In this document: piece by piece, positions 16,317 through 25,120 of the stretch
How positions within the stretch are numbered: the stretch's first letter is position 1
Layout of the letters: each line of letters opens with the position of its first letter
Made by a program: the position numbers and the translations under genes
Source of the DNA: JANOAR01 sp031411235
GTDB lineage: Bacteria > Verrucomicrobiota > Verrucomicrobiia > Verrucomicrobiales > Verrucomicrobiaceae
Direction of reading: 5' to 3'
Assembly (NCBI GenBank): GCA_031411235.1
Contig: JANOAR010000197.1
Coordinates: 1-37,984, forward strand
Length of the DNA: 37,984 nucleotides
The notes under the pieces: generated by a model
What the model was told of the DNA's origin: nothing
Databases searched by the model: none
What the model saw: the letters and a program-made list of their open reading frames with translations, nothing else

Positions 16317-18440
16317 ATGCCTTCGCCTTTCATCACCACAGACTTCCACATCCGCTGGTCCACGCTGAACCCGGAACACATCATCGCTGACATGGAGCTA
16401 GCGCTGGAGATGGCGCAATCTCGGCTCAATGCCGTCATCGACCAAGACCGTGGGCGCATGAACTTCGACAGCGTGCTGCTAGGTCTCGAAGAAGCCACCC
16501 GCGAGCTGAATGAAAGCTGGGGGCTCGTCGAGCACCTCGACTCGCTGTGCAACTCCCCTGCCCTACGCGAGGCCTACAACGCGATGCTCGCCAAGGTCTC
16601 AGCCTTCCAAGCAAAGATACCCCTCGACGAGCATCTCTGGGACTTGCTAGAGACTTACAGCAAGACCGAAGAAGCCCGCGGGCTCAAGGGAGCCAAAGCT
16701 CGCTACCTCGATGAAACACTCGCGAGCTTCCGCGCCGCTGGGGCCGAGCTACCGCCCGATAAAAAGAAGCGCGTCGAAGAACTCGAAGGCGAACTCGCCA
16801 CTGCCACACAAAAATATTCCGAGAACGTCCTCGACTCCACCAACGCCTACGAACTCATCATCAGTGATGCCAGTGCGCTCGCCGGAATGCCCTCAAGCGC
16901 ACTGGAAGCCGCACGCGCCGATGCCCTAGCAAAAGGCCACGGCACCCATGACGAGCCCAAATATCGGCTCACACTCAAGGCCCCCAGCTTGACCCCGGTT
17001 ATGCAGTACTGCGAGAGTGAAGCCATCCGCAAACAGCTCTGGGAAGGCAGCGGCACCATCGGTCGCGGCGGCAACCACGATAACACCGACCTCGTCTGGA
17101 AAATTCTCCGTCTGCGCCACGAAAAAGCCACGCTGCTCGGCAAAGCCAACTTCGCCGATCAAGTCCTCGAACGCCGCATGGCCAAGACGGGTGCCATAGC
17201 CCTCGACTTCACCACCCAGCTCTTCCACCGCGTCAAGGCAGCCTTTGATAAAGAAGTACTAGAGCTGCAAGAGTACCGCGCCGTCGTCGCCCACTACGAT
17301 CACGAATTATTCCAGCCCTGGGATGTCAGCTTCTGGGCCGAGAAACGCCGCAAAGCCCTGTTCGATTTCGACCCCGAAGAACTACGCCCCTACTTTGCGC
17401 TTAATGGCGTCATCGCCGGCATGTTCCGCCTCAGCGAGATGCTCTTCGGCATCAAAATCAGCGAACGTGAAACCATCTGCCTGCACCCCATGAGCGTGGA
17501 GGACACCACGCCCGCCAGCCTTTCGCCCAATCGCCCAGGCCCCGTGGAAGTGTGGCACGAGCAAGTCAAATTCTACGAGATACGCAACGAAAACGATGTC
17601 CACATCGGCTCCTTCTACGCCGACTGGCATCCCCGCGACAGCAAACGCAGCGGTGCCTGGATGAACTACCTGCGCGGCGGCGTGCCTCCCGTCGATGGAC
17701 GCGAGCGCCAACTCCATCTCGGCCTCATCTGTGGCAACATGTCGCCCCCCGTCGAAGGCAAGCCAGCCCTGCTCACCCATGACGAAGTGCAGACCGTCTT
17801 TCACGAGTTTGGCCACCTCATCCATCAACTCCTCGGCAATGTTGAAATACGCTCGCTCAACGGCGTCAGCGTCGCCTGGGACTTCGTCGAACTGCCCTCC
17901 CAGTTCATGGAAAATTTCTGCTGGGAGCGCGAGAGCCTCGACTTCTTTGCCAAGCATCACGAAACGGGCGAGCCCATCCCTGCCCGCCTCTTTAAGCGCA
18001 TGATCGCCGCCAAAAACTACATGGCCGCCAACGCCATGATGCGGCAGCTCAGCTTTGGCAAAATCGACCTGGAAATGCACATGCACCACGCCACCGACGA
18101 CGACGCCGACCTCGATGCCCTCGTCCGCAACCTCACCGAAGGCTACCGCATGCCGTTGAAGACCGACCCGCCCACCATGCTGCGTCGCTTCACCCATTTA
18201 TTCGCCAGCCCCATGGGCTACGCCGCGAGCTATTACAGCTACAAATGGGCTGAAGTCCTCGACGCCGACGCCTTCACCCGCTTCCAAAAAGAAGGCGTGC
18301 TCAATGCCAGCGTAGGCCGTGCCTTTCGCGACTGCATCCTCAGCAAAGGCAACAGCGAAGATCCCACCAAACTCTTCCGCGACTTCATGGGCCGCGACCC
18401 CGACCCCGAGGCTCTACTCGTGCGCAGCGGTTTGGCATAG
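16317..18440 (+). CDS. M3 family zinc oligopeptidase (oligopeptidase A/Dcp-like, 707 aa)
   Basis: The zinc site is HEFGH at residues 496-500 with the third ligand Glu525 in WDFVELPSQ, 29 residues after the first His, as in the M3 family. The product is all-helical, about 700 residues long and lacks a signal peptide, so it is a cytoplasmic oligopeptidase that trims short peptides, including cleaved signal peptides. The start at 16317 (MPSPFITTDF) is preferred because the 60 codons upstream in the same frame are Arg/Pro-rich and unlike the family. The C-terminal block with FASPMGYAASYYSYKWAEVLDADAF, shown here in part as GYAASYYSYKWAEVLDADAF, is the conserved M3 substrate-binding region. It converges on the prenyl synthase fusion gene with only six bases between stops. 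Confidence 0.93.
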   Translation: MPSPFITTDFHIRWSTLNPEHIIADMELALEMAQSRLNAVIDQDRGRMNFDSVLLGLEEATRELNESWGLVEHLDSLCNSPALREAYNAMLAKVSAFQAKIPLDEHLWDLLETYSKTEEARGLKGAKARYLDETLASFRAAGAELPPDKKKRVEELEGELATATQKYSENVLDSTNAYELIISDASALAGMPSSALEAARADALAKGHGTHDEPKYRLTLKAPSLTPVMQYCESEAIRKQLWEGSGTIGRGGNHDNTDLVWKILRLRHEKATLLGKANFADQVLERRMAKTGAIALDFTTQLFHRVKAAFDKEVLELQEYRAVVAHYDHELFQPWDVSFWAEKRRKALFDFDPEELRPYFALNGVIAGMFRLSEMLFGIKISERETICLHPMSVEDTTPASLSPNRPGPVEVWHEQVKFYEIRNENDVHIGSFYADWHPRDSKRSGAWMNYLRGGVPPVDGRERQLHLGLICGNMSPPVEGKPALLTHDEVQTVFHEFGHLIHQLLGNVEIRSLNGVSVAWDFVELPSQFMENFCWERESLDFFAKHHETGEPIPARLFKRMIAAKNYMAANAMMRQLSFGKIDLEMHMHHATDDDADLDALVRNLTEGYRMPLKTDPPTMLRRFTHLFASPMGYAASYYSYKWAEVLDADAFTRFQKEGVLNASVGRAFRDCILSKGNSEDPTKLFRDFMGRDPDPEALLVRSGLA

Positions 18441-18446
18441 CATCAA

Positions 18447-20186
18447 CTACGCCGCTAGTTTCACTTCGGACTCTACGGCACCGCCGTTGCGCACTTCAAA
18501 TTCGCGGCACCAGCCTTTGATTTCCAGGTCATTGAAAATCTTGCCGATCACACGACGCAGCAAGCCCTTCAGGTTGGCATTGTCCACGGCTTGCAAGCTG
18601 CGGATCGCGGCTTCTTTGTAGCTCTCCAGTTGCAGCATCGCCTTCTCATGTGCGCCGCTGTCGAGCGCCCATTGGCGGATCGTCGCGTTGTCGGGCGGTG
18701 TGCTGCATTGGCCCGTCCACAGGGCTTGCAGCGTGTCCTTCACTTCGCCTTTGCCTAGCTCTAGCAGCATGGAAAGGATGATGCTGGGGCGGATGGCCAC
18801 TGCTGTGTCGGCGGCGCTGTCTTCACCGAGATCGTCGATGTCGTCGTGGATCTGGTAGGCGATGCCAAGCGCTTCAGAGTAGTCGTGCAGCGCGGCATCC
18901 ACATCCTCGAGTTTACCCGTCAGCGCAGCGCCGACCTTCAGTGCCACTTCAAAGGCGGGTGCGGTCTTGCTACTGAAAATTTCCAGCACCTGCTTGCTGC
19001 TCAGCGGCTCGGGCTTGCGTGTCCACATCAGCTCCGCGCCCTGGCCACGGCAGAGTTCGCGCTGGCCATCGGCGGCGATGCGCATCATCTCGACGCGTAG
19101 CTCGGGGGCGATGTCGCTATCGGCCAGCAGGCGGTAGCCTTCGCCGATGAGCAAGTCGCCCACGTTCAGCGCGACGGCGATGCCGTGCTCGGCGTGCAGC
19201 GTGCTCTCGCCGTAACGCATGGCGTCGTTGTCTTCGATGTCATCATGTACCAGCGAGGCCTTGTGGAAGCACTCCACAGCGAGCGCAGCTTTCTTTAAAG
19301 CATCGCTCAGCGGCCCTTCGGGATCGTCGCGCAGGGCTTGGTGAGCAGCGACAGTGAGGAAGGGACGCCAACGGTTGCCAGCGCGGGCGAGCCACTCGCG
19401 AGCGATGACTTCCGTCTCGCCCTTGGTCTCGCCCATCAGCGCGTTGATGCTGTCGAGGGTGAACCAAGTGCGCACTTCGTCGTGCAAGGCGTTCAGGTTC
19501 AGGCGGCGGGTTTTGTCGTCGCTGGTGAGGTGGATGTAGTCCCACACCCAATCAATATCGACAGTGGTGTCGATGCAGTCGTCTTGCAGCAACGGCACCG
19601 CCACAGCGGGGATCGCAGCGGCTTCAACATACGGAAAGGTGCGCTCCAGCACAGGCAGACAGGAGATGCCGACGATGGCCTCAATTTTGCCCGTCTGGAT
19701 GAGGCTCATCACGATGGCGCTGCCCTCGGCGACCAGCACCGCGTAGCCCAGTTTCTCCGCTTCGTTTTGGAAGTCCTGGATGGTGCAGAGGCCGCACTGC
19801 TTGCACAGCAGGCCGAATTCATCGAACGGCGCGGGGCACTTGCTCTCGATGCGCAGGCACTTCGGCATGAGCAGCAGGCGCTTGTGGTAGGGAATGGTGG
19901 CCAACGTCTCGCGCCAGGCTTCATTGCCCAGCAGCACGCCGATGTAGTCAATCCAGATCGGATTGAACTGATGCTCCGCAATGATCGTCTCGGCATGGCC
20001 GCGCAGCTCATCGAGCGGCATCGGCGGCACCAGCGTGTGCGTCTCGGTGTACTGGCGCACGCAGCTCAGCACATAGTCGCGCTCGACCTTGGTCTGCGGC
20101 AGCGTCTTCTTCGGCGTGCGCGTGCGGCGGACAGTGATGGGCACGGGCGGGGGGAGCTGGGCGGCGCGGATGGCTACGGTGGACAT
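18447..20186 (-). CDS. DUF116-polyprenyl synthetase fusion protein (579 aa)
   Basis: Residues about 30-215 match a DUF116-type domain: MPKCLR with Cys110, then Cys117, and a cluster Cys128-x2-Cys131-x2-Cys134, which could bind a metal or Fe-S cluster. Residues about 245-560 are a trans-isoprenyl diphosphate synthase with the first Asp-rich motif DDIED (315-319) and the second DDIDD (448-452), both needed for Mg-diphosphate binding. It should condense isopentenyl diphosphate onto an allylic diphosphate; chain length cannot be fixed here. The start at 20186 (MSTVAIRA) is chosen because the upstream extension is a Phe-rich stretch lacking family similarity. The gene stands alone, not beside quinone or carotenoid genes. 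Joining DUF116 to a prenyl synthase is unusual and suggests redox or metal control. Confidence 0.88.
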   Translation of the reverse strand: MSTVAIRAAQLPPPVPITVRRTRTPKKTLPQTKVERDYVLSCVRQYTETHTLVPPMPLDELRGHAETIIAEHQFNPIWIDYIGVLLGNEAWRETLATIPYHKRLLLMPKCLRIESKCPAPFDEFGLLCKQCGLCTIQDFQNEAEKLGYAVLVAEGSAIVMSLIQTGKIEAIVGISCLPVLERTFPYVEAAAIPAVAVPLLQDDCIDTTVDIDWVWDYIHLTSDDKTRRLNLNALHDEVRTWFTLDSINALMGETKGETEVIAREWLARAGNRWRPFLTVAAHQALRDDPEGPLSDALKKAALAVECFHKASLVHDDIEDNDAMRYGESTLHAEHGIAVALNVGDLLIGEGYRLLADSDIAPELRVEMMRIAADGQRELCRGQGAELMWTRKPEPLSSKQVLEIFSSKTAPAFEVALKVGAALTGKLEDVDAALHDYSEALGIAYQIHDDIDDLGEDSAADTAVAIRPSIILSMLLELGKGEVKDTLQALWTGQCSTPPDNATIRQWALDSGAHEKAMLQLESYKEAAIRSLQAVDNANLKGLLRRVIGKIFNDLEIKGWCREFEVRNGGAVESEVKLAA

Positions 20187-20398
20187 GAAGAAAAAGCAGA
20201 AGGATAAAGGTGAATACAGAATAGCGACGATCAAGCCCGTGGAGACGATGCCATGATGGAGTCTAACCGTGGCAAGTCAGCTTGGTCTTGCAACTGATGG
20301 GTGGATAGTGTCGTGGAAGGCACAGGACACAAGCGAGGTACCATGGTGGAGTTCGATTCTTGCCGAACACTAACATTACCGTGCCCCCCTCCGGGCGG

Positions 20399-20425
20399 CC
20401 ACTTCCTTGTAATTCAAGGAAGTGG
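20399..20425 (-). terminator. Perfect hairpin at the tmRNA 3' end
   Basis: CCACTTCCTTG (20399-20409) and CAAGGAAGTGG (20415-20425) form a perfect 11-bp stem with a five-base loop. The right arm includes the last three bases of the mature tmRNA (20423-20425). No T-tract follows on the minus strand, so it may be a processing signal or factor-assisted terminator rather than a classic intrinsic one. Confidence 0.5.
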
Positions 20426-20771
20426 AGGCGAGGGGAGTTGAACCCCTGTCCGAATACCCGTTGCTCGACGCATCTCCATGCTCAGTCGTTGTTTTGATCT
20501 CGATGGGGGACGGCCAAAGACAGCCTTCCCTTCACCCAGCGACATGTAAGTCTCGCTTTCGACCCGGTCGCCCGGTCAGCCAGCCAGCCTAGTAGTTGCG
20601 TTGCATAGGTTACTAGACATCACCTATGGAACGTCACGGGGCTTAAGCCGCGAGTGCTAGCTCGTTAGAGTTTGCGTTTGTTTGTTTTGATCCGGTTATT
20701 AACGAGGCCAACGAATCATCCTCGGCATGCAGCCCCGAACGCAGACTACCCGTCGAAACCGGGACGCCCCC
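20423..20771 (-). ncRNA. ssrA: tmRNA (transfer-messenger RNA)
   Basis: The RNA is about 349 nt. Its 5' end GGGGGCG (20771 down to 20765) pairs with the 3' end CGCCTCC (20430 down to 20424) as the tRNA-like acceptor stem. The 5' part continues with GGTTTCGACGGG, and the 3' part contains the T-loop GGTTCAACTCCCC, both diagnostic. The reading frame for the tag runs from GCA at 20675 to TAA at 20643 and encodes ANSNELALAA, ending in the LAA-type degron recognised by ClpXP. The CCA end is not encoded and must be added after processing. It rescues ribosomes stalled on broken messages. The split (two-piece) form is excluded because both halves lie in the standard order. Confidence 0.96.
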
Positions 20772-20789
20772 ATTTGGAGAAACGCGGCG

Positions 20790-20817
20790 AAGCTAGCACG
20801 AGGATCCGAATGGGCAA
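20790..20817 (-). promoter_or_regulatory. Possible sigma-70 promoter of tmRNA
   Basis: Read on the minus strand, TTGCCC (20817-20812) and TAGCTT (20795-20790) are separated by 16 bases. The mature tmRNA 5' end is 19 bases after the second box, which would leave a short leader for RNase P to remove. The match to consensus is modest. Confidence 0.3.
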
Positions 20818-20913
20818 GAGCTGAGAAAAAGTTTGCCGAGCGGGAGGCAACCACTGAAAATTCAACACCTTGGCCGCTGAATCATTCCTCATTCCACATT
20901 CTTAATTCAGCCC

Positions 20914-22434
20914 ATGCCTCGCTCACCTACCCTCCTCGCCCTTGCAGGCATCGACATTCGTGCGCTTGCGGCATTGCGCATCGGCCTCGCTAGTCTTCTG
21001 CTTTGGGATCAATGGATTGCCCTCAGCAACGTGCGCATTTTTTACTCCGACGAAGGCATATTGCCTCGGGTGAGTTTGTTGCAAAAAGCCCTGGAAGATC
21101 CTCATATCATCTCGCTGCACCTGCTCGGTGGGTCTGTTGTTTTTCAAAGTATCGCCTTGGTCATCGCCATGCTGGCGGCTCTGGCGCTGCTGTTTGGCTA
21201 CCGCACACGACTCGCGCTGGGGGTGAGTTGGGTGCTGCTTTGCTCATTGCATGGGCGCAATCCTGCGGTGCTTTATGGCGGCGATGTAGTGCTGCGGATG
21301 CTGTGTTTTTGGAGCTTGTTTTTACCCCTCGGAGCCACCGCTTCGGTCGATGCTCGGCAGCATCCCGCAGAAGCTACTGAGTCAAGAGTTTGGCTTAGCA
21401 TGGCCAGTCTCGCGCTGCTCTTGCAGGTGGCCTTTATTTACTGGTTCACCGCCATCCTGAAGTATGGCAACGAATGGACTCGCGACGGCACCGCGCTTTA
21501 TTACGTTTTCAGCGCGGATCAATTCGTCCATGGACTCGGGCGGTGGCTGCTGGGCTGGCCGGATGTCTGCCGCTGGCTGACGCTGGGCACTTGGTGGCTG
21601 GAGTTGTTCGGACCGTTCATCGCCTTCATCCCTCTGCGCACGCCCTGGTGGCGGCTGCTGATCGTCGCTGCGATGATGACGCTGCACCTCGGCATCGCCC
21701 TGTGCATGAGTCTGGGCATGTTTCCCTGGGTCATGGTGCTCGCATGGGTACCCTTTCTGCCGACAATGTTTTGGGATTGGCTGGAGAGATGTGCGGACGC
21801 CTCGCCCGTGCAAGCGCTGCTCTCGCGATTCCGCTCTGCTGCAAAAAAAATGCCGTTGTTACTTGGGTTGCCGCAGGGCTCCCCACCCTCCGCACGCTGG
21901 CAGCAGCATTTCATTACCCAGGCATTCATCACGCTCTGCCTTGGCATCGTATTCGCCTGGTGCCTCAGCAGCGTGGAGGCTCCGCGCTTTGCCTGGACGC
22001 TGCCACCGTGGGCCAGAGCCGTGGGTTCCTCGCTGCGGCTTGACCAGTACTGGGGACTCTTCGCTCCGACGCCGATCAAAAACGACGGCTGGCTAGTGCT
22101 GGAAGCCGAGCTGTATGACCACAGCCATGTGGACTTGCTGCGTCCCAACCAACCGCTCAGCTTTGACAAACCCCGCTACCTCTCCGCCGAGTATCCCGAC
22201 TGGAAATGGCAAAAGCTGGAGGCCAATCTCGCCGAGGATACTTGCCAATCCTACCGAGCCTCCTTTGCCGACTATCTCGCTCGCCAATGGTCCAACCAGC
22301 AAGCAGTCCCCGAGAAAAAAGTGCGCAGTTGGATCCTCTACAACATGCTGGAAGTCACCCTGCCCCACTACCACGCCATCCAGCCACAGAAGCTGGAACT
22401 GGCGAGGAATGAGGTGTTTATCGAAGGCGATTAA
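20914..22434 (+). CDS. HTTM domain membrane protein (506 aa)
   Basis: The N-terminal 310 residues hold about six to eight membrane helices in the layout of the HTTM (horizontally transferred transmembrane) domain, shared with vitamin K-dependent gamma-carboxylase. Typical sections are ALAALRIGLASLLLWDQW near residue 17, the loop with FYSDEGILPR, HGRNPAVLYGGDVVLRMLCF around 110-130, and YWFTAILKYGNEWTRDGTAL around 170-190. After a final helix near residue 330 comes a soluble domain of about 150 residues (QYWGLFAPTPIKNDGWLVLE). Bacterial members are of unknown function; carboxylase activity is not implied by the fold alone. It starts 142 bp from the tmRNA gene on the opposite strand and is followed by a lipoprotein gene. 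Confidence 0.85.
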   Translation: MPRSPTLLALAGIDIRALAALRIGLASLLLWDQWIALSNVRIFYSDEGILPRVSLLQKALEDPHIISLHLLGGSVVFQSIALVIAMLAALALLFGYRTRLALGVSWVLLCSLHGRNPAVLYGGDVVLRMLCFWSLFLPLGATASVDARQHPAEATESRVWLSMASLALLLQVAFIYWFTAILKYGNEWTRDGTALYYVFSADQFVHGLGRWLLGWPDVCRWLTLGTWWLELFGPFIAFIPLRTPWWRLLIVAAMMTLHLGIALCMSLGMFPWVMVLAWVPFLPTMFWDWLERCADASPVQALLSRFRSAAKKMPLLLGLPQGSPPSARWQQHFITQAFITLCLGIVFAWCLSSVEAPRFAWTLPPWARAVGSSLRLDQYWGLFAPTPIKNDGWLVLEAELYDHSHVDLLRPNQPLSFDKPRYLSAEYPDWKWQKLEANLAEDTCQSYRASFADYLARQWSNQQAVPEKKVRSWILYNMLEVTLPHYHAIQPQKLELARNEVFIEGD

Positions 22435-22549
22435 GGCAATCTCATCCCAGCGGCATCCAGTGGCGCGGGGCACTACGATGGAGCCTGCGCGAAGAGTGTC
22501 GCTTCTACTTTCTTGCAGCCACGCCCATCCAGCGCCATGGCACCCACCC

Positions 22550-23071
22550 ATGATTCGTCGTTTTGCCCTACTCCTCTGTGCTTTTAGCCTCGCCGCCTGC
22601 GGTCGGCCCGATGCTACCTTCGTCCACATCGGCGACTTCGAGGGCCCCGTCGGTGAAGCCATCGTGAGGCATCTGATCAAGACCACCCCCGACCTCCTCC
22701 CAGGCACGCCGAAGGAATACTGCGTCGTCACTGGCAGCCTCATCAAGGCCGAACACCCGCACAGCGTCGCCACCGACTTCACCAAGCGCATGGACGATAT
22801 GCGCGTTCACTTCGTCAGCGCCGACGTGCTCATCGAGGCCCCGCCAAGCCACGACATCATCGACCCGCAGACACGCATCATCCCCTACATCATCCAGCTT
22901 GCCGCCATGCGTCGCCGCGACCCAACGACGTGGGAAGTCGAAGCCGCGTGGTCTTTCCAAAAGACCTTCGAGCGCAAGCGCTACCGCGTGAAAGTCGATG
23001 CGGCGGGCAAGCCGACAAGCAGCGTGGAGGAACTGGAAAAGCTGGATGGCAACTACACCGCCAAACCGTGA
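22550..23071 (+). CDS. Lipoprotein of unknown function (173 aa)
   Basis: Starting at ATG 22550 gives a clean lipoprotein signal, MIRRFALLLCAFSLAAC, with Cys17 as the lipidated residue. The frame is open further upstream, but that part overlaps the HTTM gene in another frame and looks non-coding. The mature protein begins GRPDATFVHIGDFEGPVGEA and has a mixed alpha/beta pattern without a recognised motif; its C-terminal half contains TWEVEAAWSFQKTFERKRY. It lies 115 bp after the HTTM gene on the same strand, so the two may be transcribed together. It converges on the TsaB gene with 15 bp between the stops. Confidence 0.75.
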   Translation: MIRRFALLLCAFSLAACGRPDATFVHIGDFEGPVGEAIVRHLIKTTPDLLPGTPKEYCVVTGSLIKAEHPHSVATDFTKRMDDMRVHFVSADVLIEAPPSHDIIDPQTRIIPYIIQLAAMRRRDPTTWEVEAAWSFQKTFERKRYRVKVDAAGKPTSSVEELEKLDGNYTAKP

Positions 23072-23086
23072 GATGCCAGCCCGCGA

Positions 23087-23719
23087 CTAAGCCTGCACAA
23101 AAGGTCGCTTCGCCTGTGTGATGAAGGCTGGCTGCAAGTAGATCGGCTCCAACTCGATGCTCGCGGCGACTTCAAGTTCACTCGCCGAGAGCGTGGCGGC
23201 AAACTCGGCGAGCAGGACAGCGTCAGGTTGCACACACTGAACGATGGCTGAGGCCAGCGGCGCGGCATCGTCGCTGGTGAAAATTTCATCCTGGGCATGA
23301 TCACCGAGCCACTCGCGCGTGCTGGCTTCATCGAGAATTGCGATGTCGCCACAAAGCCGCCCAGAGTTCACCTCGCCCACATAGAAATGACCACGCCGCG
23401 CATCACCGATGACGCGATAATTTGGCGCGTGGCTAAGGGTAGCGACCGATGCAGCCCCTATAACGGGAATGCCCCGCGAAAGAGCGATACCCTGCGCAGC
23501 CGCAATGCTGATGCGCACGCCCGTATAGGAGCCTGGGCCTGAGCCGATGACAATGCCGCGCAGCTCGCTGCCCGCCATTTCCAAAGCCTCGGCCAGCGGC
23601 GCGTAAAGCATGGAATTATGCGAACGATGAGACGTGAAGCGGCTTTGAAAAAGCACGCGACTGGCTTGAACCAACGCGATGTGGCCGTGCGGCGTGGAGA
23701 GATCAATAGCGAGGAACAT
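23087..23719 (-). CDS. tsaB: tRNA threonylcarbamoyladenosine biosynthesis protein TsaB
   Basis: The protein (210 aa) is of the ASKHA fold type seen in TsaB. It begins MFLAIDLSTPHGHIALVQ, the family phosphate-loop region, and contains IVIGSGPGSYTGVRISIAAA, the most diagnostic TsaB motif, followed by GIALSRGIPVIG. It partners TsaD and TsaE in making the t6A37 modification of ANN-decoding tRNAs. The start at 23719 is chosen because residues before it (Arg/Ser-rich) are unlike the family. It is the last gene of the minus-strand CPBP-thiL-tsaE-tsaB group and starts 20 bp after tsaE. TsaD and TsaC are not in this window. Confidence 0.94.
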   Translation of the reverse strand: MFLAIDLSTPHGHIALVQASRVLFQSRFTSHRSHNSMLYAPLAEALEMAGSELRGIVIGSGPGSYTGVRISIAAAQGIALSRGIPVIGAASVATLSHAPNYRVIGDARRGHFYVGEVNSGRLCGDIAILDEASTREWLGDHAQDEIFTSDDAAPLASAIVQCVQPDAVLLAEFAATLSASELEVAASIELEPIYLQPAFITQAKRPFVQA

Positions 23720-23739
23720 CGAGAATGAGGAAATAGAAA

Positions 23740-24174
23740 TTAGGAATGAGGGGGAAGCCCTGGAGCTTCTATTTCGACGATGTTGCGACCACCCTCGGCG
23801 GTGATTTCCAGACGATACCAACGGGCATAGTCGGGGATAAGCTGCGGATGCAAGTCTGGCCACTCGACGATGATGACGCCAGCCGCATCCAGATACTCAT
23901 CCCAGCCGATGGAGAGAAGATCAGCGGCGCGATCAACGCGGTAGAAATCGAAGTGGAATACTGGCAACCGAGCATGCTGGTACTCATGCACGAGGGTGAA
24001 GGTGGGGCTGGTCACATCCTCATCACTACCAAGCCCTGCGAGGATGCCCTTGGTGACATGCGTCTTGCCAGCACCGAGCTGCCCATACAGCGCGACGACA
24101 TCACCCGCACGCAGGCTAGGCGCGAGGTCTCGCCCCCAGGCGAGGGTGGCAGCAGTGTCGATGAGATGGGACAT
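23740..24174 (-). CDS. tsaE: tRNA threonylcarbamoyladenosine biosynthesis ATPase TsaE
   Basis: The 144-residue P-loop ATPase has Walker A GQLGAGKT at residues 31-38, the family block VTSPTFTLVHEY, then FHFDFYRVD and IIVEWPD. These are the classic TsaE signature blocks. It drives turnover of the TsaB-TsaD complex in t6A synthesis. The start at 24174 (MSHLIDTAATLAWGRDL) matches family length; an ATG 14 codons upstream would overlap the ThiL stop region and is less likely. The gene lies 28 bp after thiL and 20 bp before tsaB, so all three should be cotranscribed. Confidence 0.95.
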   Translation of the reverse strand: MSHLIDTAATLAWGRDLAPSLRAGDVVALYGQLGAGKTHVTKGILAGLGSDEDVTSPTFTLVHEYQHARLPVFHFDFYRVDRAADLLSIGWDEYLDAAGVIIVEWPDLHPQLIPDYARWYRLEITAEGGRNIVEIEAPGLPPHS

Positions 24175-24202
24175 GGGGATGATGAATGATAAGGGATGGC
24201 GG

Positions 24203-25105
24203 CTATCGGTTTCCAAAGTGATCCCAGCCTGCGCCTGCCATTGTTGGTGCGATGGACTCAGCTACGGGCACGAGATGGCCGATGCAAGTGAGTGGGATGT
24301 TGGGAAATTTTATGGCCCATTGTGGCAGTAACTCAGCCACTTGCAGCGCTGGCACCGCGAGGAGTAGTTCATAGTCTTCGCCATCGCTCCAGGCTTGTTT
24401 TTGCGAGCATCCCGCAGCGCAGGGCAACGCGGCTTCGTGGAGAATAAAGCCCAAGCCGCTGGCATTGGCGAGGCGTGGTAAGTCGGTGCCTAAGCCATCG
24501 CTGAGATCCATCATCGCGTGAATTTCCGCGTGCTGCATGAGCCACTGCGCCTGGGCCACACGCGGCTCAAAGCTGAGATGCCGCCCACTGGCGAAGGAGC
24601 CACCGAGCAGGCCTGTGACGAGTAAGCAATCGCCAGCACGGCCACCGCTGCGCAGCACTTGGCACGCAGCTTCCACGCTGCCTGTCAGCGTGATGGCGAT
24701 GACGATCTGACTGCCGCGCGAGGTCTCGCCACCGACAAGGTTGACGCCGTACTGCGTAGCGATGTCACGCAGCCCAAGATTCATGTTTTCCACCCATTCG
24801 AGCGATAAGTCGCCGGGCAAAACCAGCGTCACCAGCGCGTGCTCTGGCACACCGGCCATCGCCGCGATGTCGCTGATGGCACGCGCGAGCGCCTTCCGCC
24901 CAATGAGCTGTGCGGGCATGTCGCGGGTGAAATGGATGGCCTCGACGATGACATCGGTTTTTAACAACTGCACAAGATGCCCTGGCAAAGGCTGCACCAC
25001 CGCACAGTCATCGCCCGGTGGCACGAGCACGCTGGAGTCAAACACGAGCCCCGCCGTGAGGCGTTGCACGAGGGCGTCTTCGCCGATGTCATGGAGCAGC
25101 AGCAT
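24203..25105 (-). CDS. thiL: Thiamine-monophosphate kinase
   Basis: The 300-residue protein has ThiL/PurM-family motifs: PPGDDCAVV near the N-terminus (metal and ATP binding), KTDVIVEAIHFTRD, ALARAISDIAAMAGVPEHAL, VGGETSRGSQIVIAITLTG and HAMMDLSDGLGTDLPRLA. It phosphorylates thiamine monophosphate to the active diphosphate cofactor. It begins 15 bp after the CPBP protease gene. Grouping of thiL with tsaE is a pattern seen in other bacteria. No thiamine riboswitch is visible before this operon, as expected for a step that works on a preformed intermediate. Confidence 0.94.
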   Translation of the reverse strand: MLLLHDIGEDALVQRLTAGLVFDSSVLVPPGDDCAVVQPLPGHLVQLLKTDVIVEAIHFTRDMPAQLIGRKALARAISDIAAMAGVPEHALVTLVLPGDLSLEWVENMNLGLRDIATQYGVNLVGGETSRGSQIVIAITLTGSVEAACQVLRSGGRAGDCLLVTGLLGGSFASGRHLSFEPRVAQAQWLMQHAEIHAMMDLSDGLGTDLPRLANASGLGFILHEAALPCAAGCSQKQAWSDGEDYELLLAVPALQVAELLPQWAIKFPNIPLTCIGHLVPVAESIAPTMAGAGWDHFGNR

Positions 25106-25120
25106 GGCAGGGCGTGGCGT

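Noticed and set aside
17382..18197. Minus-strand open frame of 271 codons inside the M3 peptidase gene
   Set aside because: It lies entirely opposite the conserved zinc-site region of M3 and has no recognisable motif.
19338..20207. Plus-strand open frame of 289 codons opposite the prenyl synthase fusion
   Set aside because: Arg/Ala/Gln-rich shadow frame; the minus strand carries both Asp-rich motifs and the Cys cluster.
20335..20372. T-loop-like GAGTTCGATTCTT suggesting a tRNA near the tmRNA gene
   Set aside because: The flanking bases do not form a five-pair T stem and no anticodon arm or acceptor stem can be built around it.
22115..22549. Upstream extension of the 173-aa lipoprotein frame
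   Set aside because: It overlaps the HTTM coding sequence in another frame and would bury the lipoprotein signal; the ATG at 22550 is far better.
24175..24202. Possible thiamine riboswitch near thiL
   Set aside because: The spaces around thiL are only 15 and 28 bases, too short, and no THI-box-like sequence is present.
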